Part shown: positions 35,026 through 44,480 of the stretch, in pieces
Layout of the letters: every line of letters begins with the position of its first letter
Position numbering within the stretch: position 1 is the stretch's first letter
Assembly: GCA_020444515.1 (NCBI GenBank)
Contig: JAHLKX010000002.1
Span: 787,024-851,023 of the forward strand
DNA length: 64,000 nt
Source of the DNA: Bacteroidota bacterium
GTDB taxonomy: Bacteria; Bacteroidota; Bacteroidia; Bacteroidales; JAADJA01
Direction of reading: 5' to 3'
The notes under the pieces: generated by a model
Databases searched by the model: none
Seen by the model: only the letters and a program-made list of their open reading frames with translations
Told to the model about the DNA's origin: nothing
Position numbers and translations under genes: made by a program

Positions 35026-38000
35026 TCAATTTGAATTTGGTCGAGGCTCATTCATGGTTTGTTCGGGTGGAACGGCATTTTGTTCTTTATCTTCCTTGCC
35101 ATTCCCGGAACCGAAAAGGTTGCGCAAAGTTAACTTGTTGAATTCATAGAATATCCCAACTCCCTGGGTATAGGGTGCGTAGTTTTTATACAAGAGGTTA
35201 TCATTGGATTTATTAAATGCCTTGGCCCTGAGTTTTCCATCGGGTGTAATTTTAACTTCGACGGTAACTTCACCCACTATATTATTGGTATTTTGGGTAT
35301 TGTTTGTTTCTCTCACACCAAGATTTCCATCAATTAGTACACGATCATCCCATAGTTGGGTCGAAAGGGCAACTTCTACTTCCCTGGCTGAAATATCATC
35401 ACCAGGCCGGTAATTAACCCCGATGTCAAAATCATTGCTGATGCTCGAAAGCCAGTTATTAAGCTGATTGGTAAGCAAGGAGTAAGTATTGAATCCCACC
35501 GAACCCGAATATCCACTGCCCTGGTAAAAACTATTCAAGACCAGCAATGAGATCATCTGCTGGCTCATCATGGCCTGATCGGTTGTATCCAGCCTGGAAT
35601 ATATGTATTGTTTGGTATCATCTTTTAAATCGGGAAATTCAATGCTGAAACGGATCTCCGGATCAAGCAAACGGTTCGACAATGAAATAATACAATCCAC
35701 AGGTACCCGGGTTGCTGAGTCTTCCTGCGGACCATAATCACCGAGTTTGGTTTTGACTTTATACACAGCCGTCAGGTTTATGCGTGCATCGTATGGATCG
35801 CCGGTCCAGAGCACCCGGCCACCGCGACGTATGTCGAAATCACGGTTGATGATATTTTGCAGGGTAAGAAAAAATGATCCACGGTCAATAATGTATTGTC
35901 CATCCATTGTCATTTCGCTGGTTGGTGAGATATTTATGATGATGCTCCCACTGCCCCTGGTGCGAATGTTCCCCATCTGGTAAGGCATGAACATTTGAAT
36001 GTCTGCTTCATTGGTTATATCCATTTCAAGGTCGAGTGACATGCCTTTGATATCGGTTTCATATACCGGGGTCTTTTTCTCTTCTTCAATTTGTTTGGCA
36101 TCATTATCGACAAAAACAATGTAATCATTGTTGATCACTTCGGCCCCATATGAGACCGGAATTTTGATATTGGTTCCACGTTGTGATTTGGCATAAATAT
36201 CCATGGACAGGTTATCAACGGGGCCATGAATGTTAATTCCCCCACTGGCCAATGCAGTTCCATAAAAAGCTGAATTCATACCACGGGTGGTATTTAATCC
36301 TAGAATATTATCCGTTTTGACATCCATGTCGATGAAAAAATCTTTCAGTCTTTCATGCGATAGTGATCCTGAAATTATTGCAGTGTTGCCTATGGAATCA
36401 TAAACCGTCATGTCCGTCCAGTAAAATCTGTTTTGATCAAAATGAAGCCGGTCGGAAAAGGAGTACCTCACGTTAACAAAATCAATGAGCATGCTGGCAT
36501 GATTTACATCAATTTCTCCCGAGAGGTCAGGATGAGTTGTAGTTCCGCGCAATTTCAATTTACCTGTTGCATAACCTTTCAAATCCGAACTGAAACTTCG
36601 GGTAAAAGGTTCCAGGGTTTTAATTCGATAGTTATCCAATTCAATGTCTATATCGAAATTTTCTGTTTTGTGTCTTGGATAGTATTTTCCATTGACCCCA
36701 AGGATTTTACGTTGACCAATATTGCCCGTATAAATGAAATCGGCATTGATGTTAAATGCTTTTTCCTGTGGATTCCAGGCTGAGATGATGTTGGCATTTC
36801 CCAGGTTCTCCTTGTTAAAACGGAAACCATTCAACTCAAGATTACTCAGATAAAAAGGAGTCTGGTAGTAATCTATTACCTTCAGGTTCCCATTAATTAT
36901 ACCATCCAGATCAACACCGGCATTTTGTAGCAATAAATCAAAATTGGACAGGTTAAATTTTTTAAAGTGAACATAAAGAGTGTCTGCCGGATCTTGTGAT
37001 ATTTTCCCTATGATGCCCACTTCCTGACCCATGCTTTTCAGAATAATGTCGCGGAATTTAATTTCGCTGGAGTCGATCAGAATATAATTGGAAGGTTGGA
37101 TTTGCCACAATGTGTCAGCAAAAGAGATATTCGCTTGATCAAAATTAAAACGGAACTTGTTTTTGCCTAAAAATTTAAAATTTCCTGTAAGGTCTCCCTC
37201 ACTGAAGGATTGATTAAGTTTGTCGCGCCAGCTGATATCATAGTGTACATTATTGTTTTGGGCCTTCAGCAATACATTGATACTATCAACCCTTAAAGTA
37301 TCAGAAAGGTGGATGCTTTCGGTTCCGGTCATGAATTGGATGTGGGCATCGCTTATGTAAAACTCCGAATACCAGTTTATAAACTTGATTCCATCGTATA
37401 TGATTTCAGCAGATTTCCCATCAAAAAACAAATTATTGATCCTGGAATTATACCCTCCATAAATGGAAGTTCCCGGCGCAATCTCAAGTTCAGGAATAAA
37501 TAGCTGCGTCAGGGGCTTGGTGTTTTTCAGATCGATATTAAAATAAAAATCCTGATCCTGTAAATGTAGCATCATGGTATCAATGCCACTTACGAGGGTG
37601 TCGAGATAGGCATTCAAGATCAGGTTCGTATTATCGGGTAGTTCCTGTAACTTAAACTTTCCTTCCATGTTCGCATCCACGAGGTCGCTGTATAATCTGA
37701 TGATGCCGTATTTTGTTGAGTCCCTGGTGATGCTAAGGGTGAAGTCATCCATGAAGATGTCCGTATCACCCTCCCTGTAGGTGGTACTATCCAGCACAAT
37801 GATGCCTTGCATATTGTCAATCTCGTCACCCAGGAAATTGATGGTGAGTGTCGTTGATAACCTGGCACTTGTATCACGACTTATAAAATTGATCTGGTCC
37901 AAATAGGCATCTTCTATACGGGCTGTAAAATTATAGGTCGGTATTTGATCTCGATAGTCAAGGGTTCCTGAGAAATCAAGAGTTCCCAATTCATCTTCAA

Positions 38001-39450
38001 CACCCACATAACCGGTAAAACGTTTCTGATCCAGTTCACCATTCAGTAAAATTTCGTTGTAAACATTGTCAAAAAACTCAAGTGAATCGATGGATCCCAC
38101 CATTTCAATTTTCATGGTTTCAAAATCAATTCCTTTACCAACAACATCTGCCATCAAATCCAGACGCTGAATACGATCCTCAATACTTAAGAGCCGACCA
38201 ACATTGAAATGGTTACAGGCCAGTTTTCCTTCATATTCTACTTTATTGTATTCATTCATTCTCAGAAGCAGGTCGGTATTGATCACTCCCAACTGCGATT
38301 TGAAGTTGGCATAGGATACAAAGTCATTGTAAAAACCGGTAAATTTACCCTGGATGTCGATGATTCCAAACCGATCCATGATCTGGGGTAAATCTATTTC
38401 TCCAGAACTTGCAGGAAGGCGAAATTCACGAACATCCTTTGCCGAGGTTCGCAAATATGATATGGATAAATGGCTATATGTTTCTTCGATGGTTGGTAAT
38501 CCATTCATTTGAACTTCGCCTCTGAACTGGGTGGTTTCCCCAAAAGCAAACTTGAATTCTTTGGCTTTAAAATTACTGACCGTCCCATTAATATTTCCAA
38601 CTACTTTCAGTCGGTTGTCCATGGTGTACATGACTGGAGCAAAATAACCAACCTCGGAAAGATTGATCTCTGAAGGCCTTATCTCGGTTTTTATTTTCAC
38701 CAGGTTGACAAAATCTTTATAATCCTGAAAACTTTCGAATGTAAATAAAAGGTCCAGGTCCAGGTTATTGCGGGGCGTTATAATTTTTAATGCATGGGCT
38801 TGAAGAACATCGGGCCCGATGGTGAAGTCGCAGGATAAACTATCCAGTTGAAATCCGCTTTTTTCCAATAGATTGATATGGTCGATCCGGACAGTAAGTG
38901 TGTCATCCTTGAATTGAAGATCCCTTCCTCTAAAGTTTAAATTGAAAATTTCGGTATGTTTAAAATCAACTCCACTAAAATCCGGTATTTCTTGTTGGTC
39001 ATTGAATCTAAAATGTGAATTGGAGATATTCAGAGCTGCCAGGTTTATTTGCAAGGGTTGTTTTTTCACCTGGCTTGAATCTTTCCGGGTAAAATGATCA
39101 ATCAATAGCGTTAGGTTTGATACCTCATCTTCCTCATATCTGGTTAATCTGAAATCGGCCTGATCAAGAGATAATGTGCTGATTTCAAAGGTACCCTTCA
39201 GGTAATATAAATTTCTGAATTTAATATTGAGCGAATGGGCATAGAGCAGGGTATCTAAATGGTGATCACGCACCAGGAATCCATACAAACGAACAGATTG
39301 CATGGCCCGGATATTCAATTTATTGATCTTGACTTCTGTATTTAATTCTTTTGACAAATAAGATGTAGCAACGCGTGCCATGACCGTTTGAAAAAACGGA
39401 TTTCGGACGAGAAAGAAGATCGTTAGTAATAACGAAATTATTCCCACCAA
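35026..39450 (-). CDS. tamB: TamB/DUF490 translocation and assembly module protein
   Basis: A very large envelope protein of 1,474 residues. It has an N-terminal membrane anchor (about residues 1-20), then a long repetitive beta-rich region (AsmA/TamB-like groove) and a C-terminal DUF490 domain from about residue 1,000 (SGEIDVNHASMLI, GTALASGGINIHGPVDNLS, VGVRETNN-type end). TamB-like proteins bridge inner and outer membranes and are linked to outer-membrane protein insertion or lipid transport. The start is uncertain: no ATG is available, the frame opens with TTG at 39450, and upstream codons in the same frame read KIIKNRILRISVGV, which would extend the anchor. It is divergent from tsaD, a common arrangement in Bacteroidota. 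Confidence 0.9.
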   Translation of the reverse strand: MVGIISLLLTIFFLVRNPFFQTVMARVATSYLSKELNTEVKINKLNIRAMQSVRLYGFLVRDHHLDTLLYAHSLNIKFRNLYYLKGTFEISTLSLDQADFRLTRYEEDEVSNLTLLIDHFTRKDSSQVKKQPLQINLAALNISNSHFRFNDQQEIPDFSGVDFKHTEIFNLNFRGRDLQFKDDTLTVRIDHINLLEKSGFQLDSLSCDFTIGPDVLQAHALKIITPRNNLDLDLLFTFESFQDYKDFVNLVKIKTEIRPSEINLSEVGYFAPVMYTMDNRLKVVGNINGTVSNFKAKEFKFAFGETTQFRGEVQMNGLPTIEETYSHLSISYLRTSAKDVREFRLPASSGEIDLPQIMDRFGIIDIQGKFTGFYNDFVSYANFKSQLGVINTDLLLRMNEYNKVEYEGKLACNHFNVGRLLSIEDRIQRLDLMADVVGKGIDFETMKIEMVGSIDSLEFFDNVYNEILLNGELDQKRFTGYVGVEDELGTLDFSGTLDYRDQIPTYNFTARIEDAYLDQINFISRDTSARLSTTLTINFLGDEIDNMQGIIVLDSTTYREGDTDIFMDDFTLSITRDSTKYGIIRLYSDLVDANMEGKFKLQELPDNTNLILNAYLDTLVSGIDTMMLHLQDQDFYFNIDLKNTKPLTQLFIPELEIAPGTSIYGGYNSRINNLFFDGKSAEIIYDGIKFINWYSEFYISDAHIQFMTGTESIHLSDTLRVDSINVLLKAQNNNVHYDISWRDKLNQSFSEGDLTGNFKFLGKNKFRFNFDQANISFADTLWQIQPSNYILIDSSEIKFRDIILKSMGQEVGIIGKISQDPADTLYVHFKKFNLSNFDLLLQNAGVDLDGIINGNLKVIDYYQTPFYLSNLELNGFRFNKENLGNANIISAWNPQEKAFNINADFIYTGNIGQRKILGVNGKYYPRHKTENFDIDIELDNYRIKTLEPFTRSFSSDLKGYATGKLKLRGTTTHPDLSGEIDVNHASMLIDFVNVRYSFSDRLHFDQNRFYWTDMTVYDSIGNTAIISGSLSHERLKDFFIDMDVKTDNILGLNTTRGMNSAFYGTALASGGINIHGPVDNLSMDIYAKSQRGTNIKIPVSYGAEVINNDYIVFVDNDAKQIEEEKKTPVYETDIKGMSLDLEMDITNEADIQMFMPYQMGNIRTRGSGSIIINISPTSEMTMDGQYIIDRGSFFLTLQNIINRDFDIRRGGRVLWTGDPYDARINLTAVYKVKTKLGDYGPQEDSATRVPVDCIISLSNRLLDPEIRFSIEFPDLKDDTKQYIYSRLDTTDQAMMSQQMISLLVLNSFYQGSGYSGSVGFNTYSLLTNQLNNWLSSISNDFDIGVNYRPGDDISAREVEVALSTQLWDDRVLIDGNLGVRETNNTQNTNNIVGEVTVEVKITPDGKLRAKAFNKSNDNLLYKNYAPYTQGVGIFYEFNKLTLRNLFGSGNGKEDKEQNAVPPEQTMNEPRPNSN

Positions 39451-39533
39451 AACACCAACACTTATTCTAAGAATCCTATTTTTAATAATTTTGCTGTTTT
39501 AAAAGTTAATAAAAAAGTGGTAAATTAAACCCA

Positions 39534-39562
39534 CAAAAGTACCCTGGTGAAATATTTACAAA
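39534..39562 (-). promoter_or_regulatory. Candidate tamB promoter
   Basis: The minus strand carries TACTTTTG at 39541-39534 (-7) and a second TACTTTTG at 39566-39559 whose TTTG can serve as the -33 box with a 17-base spacer. This gives a start site near 39527 and a leader of about 75 bases. Confidence 0.55.
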
Positions 39563-39611
39563 AGTAAACAAGTTAACCATTTATAGTACACTTCAATAAC
39601 GCCAATAACGG

Positions 39612-40631
39612 ATGAATATTTATATACTCGGCATTGAATCTTCCTGTGACGATACATCAGCAGCGGTTCTAATTAACAACAAGATACTTGCCAATATTAT
39701 CGCCAATCAATCTATTCATGAAAAATATGGAGGCGTTGTTCCTGAGTTGGCATCCCGAGCCCATCAGCAAAATATTATCCCGGTGGTGGATACCGCACTA
39801 AAAACAGCAGGGATAAACAAAGAGCAGCTCCATGCCATCGCCTTTACCCGTGGTCCCGGATTATTAGGATCCCTGCTCGTTGGTACCTCTTTTTCAAAAT
39901 CCTTCGCTCTTGGTATGGGAATTCCCCTTGTGGAGGTGGATCATATGCAAGCACATATTTTAGCGCACTTTATTCAAAATGACAATGGAACTCGTGATCT
40001 TCCAGATTTTCCGTTTTTATGTCTTACCATTTCCGGTGGTCACACCCAGATCGTTTTGGTAAAAAATTACCTGGAGATGGAGGTGATCGGTAAAACCATT
40101 GATGATGCTGCCGGTGAAGCCTTTGATAAGGCTGCTAAGATCATGGGGTTGCCCTATCCGGGTGGACCCGAAATTGATAAACTTGCAAAACAGGGTGATC
40201 CAAACAGGTTCTCATTTCCCAAACCGCAGATTCCTGAACTGGATTTTAGTTTCAGCGGATTAAAAACATCGTTTTTATATTTCCTCAGGGATGAATTAAA
40301 AAGCAATGAAAATTTTATCCAGGAAAACCTGCACGACCTGGCAGCATCCATGCAGCAAACCATCATTTCCATCCTGATGGAAAAGCTTTCCAAAGCAGCC
40401 AGGCAATCCGGAGTAAACCAAATTGCCATTGCAGGTGGTGTTTCGGCCAATTCGGAAATGCGAAAACAACTTTCGGAGGCCGGTGAAAGAAATGGCTGGG
40501 ATGTTTTTATCCCCGAGTTTCAGTTTACAACGGATAATGCTGCAATGATCGCCATTGCCGGTTATTTTAAATACCTGAAAAAAGAATTTGCATCCCTGGA
40601 TGTTACACCTTATGCAAGGGGCTCATTTTAA
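39612..40631 (+). CDS. tsaD: tRNA threonylcarbamoyladenosine transferase subunit TsaD
   Basis: Universal enzyme that transfers the threonylcarbamoyl group to adenosine 37 of ANN-decoding tRNAs, acting with TsaB and TsaE. The 339 residues contain the signatures GIESSCDDTSAAV at the N-terminus, the metal-binding DHMQAHILAH near residue 110, LTISGGHTQIVLV and GGVSANSEMRKQL, all as expected. The length is normal. The TsaB partner is encoded 19 kb away at 59687. It is divergent from tamB and followed without a gap by the TIGR02757 gene. Confidence 0.96.
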   Translation: MNIYILGIESSCDDTSAAVLINNKILANIIANQSIHEKYGGVVPELASRAHQQNIIPVVDTALKTAGINKEQLHAIAFTRGPGLLGSLLVGTSFSKSFALGMGIPLVEVDHMQAHILAHFIQNDNGTRDLPDFPFLCLTISGGHTQIVLVKNYLEMEVIGKTIDDAAGEAFDKAAKIMGLPYPGGPEIDKLAKQGDPNRFSFPKPQIPELDFSFSGLKTSFLYFLRDELKSNENFIQENLHDLAASMQQTIISILMEKLSKAARQSGVNQIAIAGGVSANSEMRKQLSEAGERNGWDVFIPEFQFTTDNAAMIAIAGYFKYLKKEFASLDVTPYARGSF

Positions 40632-40640
40632 TTGGCTGAA

Positions 40641-41411
40641 ATGATCGATAACAAAACGCTGAAGGCTTTCCTGGAGGAAAAACATGATCAATACAACAGA
40701 CCGGAATTCATAGTGGATGATCCCATTTCCATACCACACTTATTTTCACAAAAAGAGGATATCGAAATCGCTGGATTTCTCACAGCAACCATTGCCTGGG
40801 GCAACCGCCGGTCGATTATCAACAACGCCAAAGAGCTTTTACGAAAAACCGATTTTGCCCCTTTTGATTTTGTGAAAAACGGTAGCGATGCCGATTTTGG
40901 AAAATTTTCAGATTTTGTGCACCGTACCTTCAATGGCAATGATTGTATTTATTTCTGGACAGCGCTTCAACATATTTACAGGCATCATGGTGGGCTCGAA
41001 AAAGCATTTCAGACAGGTTATGAAAAAGATTACACCATCAAATCGGCAATCCGCCATTTCAGGGCGATATTCTTCAGTATTAAACATCCCCTTCATGTGC
41101 GAAAGCATGTTGCTGATCCGGATAAAAATGCCTCTGCCAAACGATTGAATATGTTTTTAAGATGGATGATCAGGAAGGATAAAAGGGGAGTGGATTTTGG
41201 TTTGTGGAATCAAATCCCGGTTTCGGCATTAATGTGTCCGCTGGATGTGCATACCGGCAATGTGAGTCGGAAACTGGGATTGTTGAATCGCAATGCCAAC
41301 GACTGGAAATCGGTGGAGGAACTCACAAACGTTTTAGCCGGTTTTGATTCAAAGGATCCGGTTAAATTTGACTTTGCACTTTTCGGTCTTGGTATTTATG
41401 AAAAGTTCTGA
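40641..41411 (+). CDS. TIGR02757 (DUF2400) family protein
   Basis: A 256-residue cytoplasmic protein of the conserved TIGR02757/DUF2400 family, whose function is unknown. Family marks are PEFIVDDPISIPHLFSQKED near the N-terminus, AGFLTATIAWGNRRSIINNA, KRLNMFLRWMIRKD and the C-terminal KFDFALFGLGIYEKF. Family members resemble HhH-GPD DNA glycosylases in fold, but no activity is known to me. I chose ATG 40641, and a TTG at 40632 that directly follows the tsaD stop is an alternative. It is likely translated with tsaD. Confidence 0.85.
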   Translation: MIDNKTLKAFLEEKHDQYNRPEFIVDDPISIPHLFSQKEDIEIAGFLTATIAWGNRRSIINNAKELLRKTDFAPFDFVKNGSDADFGKFSDFVHRTFNGNDCIYFWTALQHIYRHHGGLEKAFQTGYEKDYTIKSAIRHFRAIFFSIKHPLHVRKHVADPDKNASAKRLNMFLRWMIRKDKRGVDFGLWNQIPVSALMCPLDVHTGNVSRKLGLLNRNANDWKSVEELTNVLAGFDSKDPVKFDFALFGLGIYEKF

Positions 41412-41445
41412 AATCAGAACTGAAAAATGAAATACCGAATTTTCG

Positions 41446-41453
41446 TAATTTTG
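41446..41453 (+). promoter_or_regulatory. Possible -7 element for potassium channel gene
   Basis: TAATTTTG matches TAnnTTTG and lies 14 bases before the ATG at 41467. The -33 region has no TTTG. Confidence 0.42.
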
Positions 41454-41466
41454 ACAATCTGAATAA

Positions 41467-42294
41467 ATGGAAAACAAACAAAAACATAGTGGATTGACAG
41501 GCTGGCGAAAAAAGCTGCATGATATTATTTTTGAAGCTGAAACGCCCTTGGGAAAAACTTTTGATGTGACTTTACTTGTCCTCATCGTTTTGAGCGTTTT
41601 TGCTGTGTTGATAGATAGCGTACCCGGAATCCATCAAAAATACGGCGATCTGCTTTTCATGGCTGAATGGATATTTACGATTCTCTTTTCCATCGAATAT
41701 TTGTTGAGAATTTACACCACATTTCGCCCCAAAAAATATATTTTCAGCTTTTACGGTATCATTGATCTGCTCGCCATATTGCCCACCTACCTGAGTCTGG
41801 TTTTAATCGGTTCACAGTATCTGCTTGTAATCCGCATGCTGCGATTGTTGCGCGTATTCAGGGTATTAAAGCTGGCTCGATATGTTGGAGCATCGCATGT
41901 GCTGGCCATTGCTATGAAAAACAGCAGGCATAAAATTGTGGTATTCCTTGAGGTGGTGGTAACCATGGTGGTGATCATGGGTTCATTGATGTACCTTATC
42001 GAAGGACCTGAAAATGGATTTAAGAGCATTCCCCTGAGTATTTACTGGGCCATTGTAACACTTACCACGGTAGGTTATGGAGATATTGCCCCTCAGACAT
42101 TCCTTGGACAGTTGCTGGCCTCCGTCATTATGATCACCGGCTATGCCATCATTGCTGTTCCTACCGGGATCATTTCCGTTGAAATGGCAAAAGCTAAGGA
42201 CACCCCTGTCTCCACCCAAATTTGCCCCGATTGTCATTACGATTACCATGATCAGGATGCGGTTTACTGTAAGAAGTGTGGTTCCAAATTGTAA
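41467..42294 (+). CDS. Voltage-gated potassium channel with C-terminal zinc ribbon
   Basis: A 275-residue six-helix ion channel subunit. S1-S3 lie at about residues 33-110. An S4-like voltage sensor with regularly spaced arginines follows (IRMLRLLRVFRVLKLARYVG, about 121-140). The pore loop and selectivity filter TLTTVGYGDI fall near 198-207 and indicate potassium selectivity. The last 25 residues form a zinc-ribbon-like tail with two CxxC pairs (CPDCH ... CKKC), which would lie in the cytoplasm. The CPDCH there is not a heme site. Prokaryotic Kv channels do not always carry this tail. It is followed closely by a methyltransferase gene. Confidence 0.92.
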   Translation: MENKQKHSGLTGWRKKLHDIIFEAETPLGKTFDVTLLVLIVLSVFAVLIDSVPGIHQKYGDLLFMAEWIFTILFSIEYLLRIYTTFRPKKYIFSFYGIIDLLAILPTYLSLVLIGSQYLLVIRMLRLLRVFRVLKLARYVGASHVLAIAMKNSRHKIVVFLEVVVTMVVIMGSLMYLIEGPENGFKSIPLSIYWAIVTLTTVGYGDIAPQTFLGQLLASVIMITGYAIIAVPTGIISVEMAKAKDTPVSTQICPDCHYDYHDQDAVYCKKCGSKL

Positions 42295-42305
42295 GTTCCA
42301 GTTCG

Positions 42306-43025
42306 ATGAATAAACCAAACCCGGACCCTCTCGAAGTTGCTTTCACCGACTTTTTTAATGGCGATAAAAAGGCTTCAGTTACAATTCATAGTGATATCGG
42401 TGATGTTGAAGAAGTGCCTGTAAGCTATTTTTTCAGAACGTTGAAAGAAATGCCCCTGCTTGAGCAGAAAGCACTTGATTTTTGCAAGGGTAGCGTTTTG
42501 GATGTGGGGGCCGGATCGGGTTGCCATTCGCTGGTGCTGAAAGAGCGCAGCTTGCTGGTGACCCCGCTGGAGATCCGGCCTGCATTGGTGGAGATCATGA
42601 AAAAGCAGGGTCTTGAAAATGCTGTTCTGGCGGATTTTTACAGGTACAAAAACGACACATTTGATACCCTGTTATTGTTGATGAACGGAATCGGTTTTGC
42701 CGGTAATTTAAAAGGAGTGGATTTATTTCTAAAACATGCTCGAAAGTTGCTCAAACCGGGTGGTCAACTGATACTCGACTCCTCGGATTTGATGTATATG
42801 TTTGAAGCGGAAGACGGTTCCTATCTGATTGAACTGAACCGGGACAAATATTACGGAGAAGTTGAATATCAATTCGAATACCAGGGAATAAAAGGACCAT
42901 CATTCAATTGGATATTTTTAGATTACTTCACATTGGAGCAAATTGCAACAGAAAATGGATTTCGTTCTGAAGTTATTTATGAGGGAGAACATTTTGAATA
43001 TTTGGCCCGTCTTTTATCAGCTTAA
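42306..43025 (+). CDS. Class I SAM-dependent methyltransferase
   Basis: A 239-residue cytoplasmic methyltransferase. The SAM-binding motif I is VLDVGAGSGCHSLVL (about residues 65-79). LETxxxL-like motifs follow with DTLLLLMNGIGFAGNL and a post-I region LKPGGQLILDSSDLMYMF, as in Rossmann-fold methyltransferases. The substrate is unknown. The start MNKPNPDPLEV is preferred to an ATG ten codons upstream because the latter overlaps the potassium channel gene. The stop overlaps the stop of the convergent MFS gene by four bases. Confidence 0.85.
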   Translation: MNKPNPDPLEVAFTDFFNGDKKASVTIHSDIGDVEEVPVSYFFRTLKEMPLLEQKALDFCKGSVLDVGAGSGCHSLVLKERSLLVTPLEIRPALVEIMKKQGLENAVLADFYRYKNDTFDTLLLLMNGIGFAGNLKGVDLFLKHARKLLKPGGQLILDSSDLMYMFEAEDGSYLIELNRDKYYGEVEYQFEYQGIKGPSFNWIFLDYFTLEQIATENGFRSEVIYEGEHFEYLARLLSA

Positions 43026-44317
43026 GTATTACTGATAACATTTGTATCCTTTCGGTACGACCAAACCATCAGCCCAATCCCACCAAGAAGGGAAGCAATG
43101 GCCAGCATAAAAGTCCAGCTAAAACCTACCAATTCGTAAAAGAAGACTCCAAACAAAGGAGCAACACTTGCTCTTGCAGCCGTTAAAAATAAGTGCACCG
43201 ATTGATAGTCCCCGGCCTCCTCAGTTTTACAAAAATATGCAGACCCAATAAACCAAAGCAAAGCCATCGTCGCGGCGAATACACCATAGAAGAGGTAGGC
43301 AAAACCAAGCATCAGGTAAAGATCCAACCCTGCCACTGTTATATGAACCGGGATATGCTCGGTGAGCATCATGAAAAAGATAAACAAAGCCAGCGAACCA
43401 AAGGTAATAATAGCAAATTGCCGGGGATCAATTTTCCCGAGCAGCTTGCCGGTATAAGGAAGTAAAATGATGGCCAGGATGTTGTAGGCGTTTTTATAAA
43501 ATGCCACACTGGAATAATTGAGGTGCAATGCCCGCTCCAGAAAAATGGTAATGACCGTGGTGGTGATCATAAAGGCAAATCCGTAAAACATAAATCCCAC
43601 CTCAAAATGAAAATAAGGTTTGTTGGTTTTCAGAATATCCACCATCGTTGCTGCTGAGCGGCGGATGGACTGGAAAAACTTTTCCCTTCTTATTTTGATC
43701 TCCTCTGAGTATCTGATCATTGAAAGTAAAAACACGGAAATAACGCCCAGCGCAGCTACAACAGGAAACACATATTGATAAGCCTCACTATCCTTGTCCA
43801 GTAATATTCCATAAATCAGGGTGGCCCCCAGCATCACTATTTTGTTTACGGAAGTAGCAATTCCGTAAAGTTTCCCAAAATTGGAATGCCCGTATTGTTT
43901 TTTCAGGAAAAGATTGATCAAAGGGTAAATGATGGTGTTTCCGAAATAATAAACAAAAAATAAAATCAGGAAAATTGCCTGATATAAAATGGTTCCTTTG
44001 AATATTTCGGGATCATTCGGGAAAAACAGAAGTAAAAACAGTGGTCCACGGGTAAATAGCCCCGTGTATCTTAATAACTTCCGTTTATTGGTTGAGCGTT
44101 TTATAAATTCATTGATAAAGAATAAAAAAATAAAAACCAGCATGCTCAATTGAAACAGGACTCCTACCTGGAGATTGGAACCGTGCAAACTTTTAATCAG
44201 GACAAATTCATTGAGCGCCAGCACCCCCAAAATTACTCCTTCGATGATGGAGTATGCTAGATGAAGGTTGAAGGTTTGATGCTCAGCCGGTGTATAAGTT
44301 CCTTTGAGTAACCGCAT
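43022..44317 (-). CDS. Major facilitator superfamily transporter
   Basis: A 431-residue inner-membrane protein with about twelve hydrophobic helices in two halves, separated by a cytoplasmic loop with many charged residues (RYSEEIKIRREKFFQSIRRS near residue 205). The features fit an MFS carrier. The substrate cannot be inferred, as no substrate-specific motif is recognised. Upstream at 44318-44480 lies the divergent spacer to the protease gene. Confidence 0.8.
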   Translation of the reverse strand: MRLLKGTYTPAEHQTFNLHLAYSIIEGVILGVLALNEFVLIKSLHGSNLQVGVLFQLSMLVFIFLFFINEFIKRSTNKRKLLRYTGLFTRGPLFLLLFFPNDPEIFKGTILYQAIFLILFFVYYFGNTIIYPLINLFLKKQYGHSNFGKLYGIATSVNKIVMLGATLIYGILLDKDSEAYQYVFPVVAALGVISVFLLSMIRYSEEIKIRREKFFQSIRRSAATMVDILKTNKPYFHFEVGFMFYGFAFMITTTVITIFLERALHLNYSSVAFYKNAYNILAIILLPYTGKLLGKIDPRQFAIITFGSLALFIFFMMLTEHIPVHITVAGLDLYLMLGFAYLFYGVFAATMALLWFIGSAYFCKTEEAGDYQSVHLFLTAARASVAPLFGVFFYELVGFSWTFMLAIASLLGGIGLMVWSYRKDTNVISNT

Positions 44318-44480
44318 AACCTGATTTTGTCAATTGCTTTTTGGAGTCATTCAGTTTTTTTGGGCTTCAAAAGTAATCTTTAATTGAAACTTACCGTATA
44401 CGGACCAATTGATTAATTTCACTATTTAGAAAACAGTTCCTTTATCAATACGTTAAAGCAAAGCACACGGTAAACTGAAA

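Noticed and set aside
42220..42290. CPDCH in the C-terminus of the potassium channel taken as a heme site
   Set aside because: It pairs with a later CKKC in a cytoplasmic zinc-ribbon tail, and no signal or further heme sites are present.
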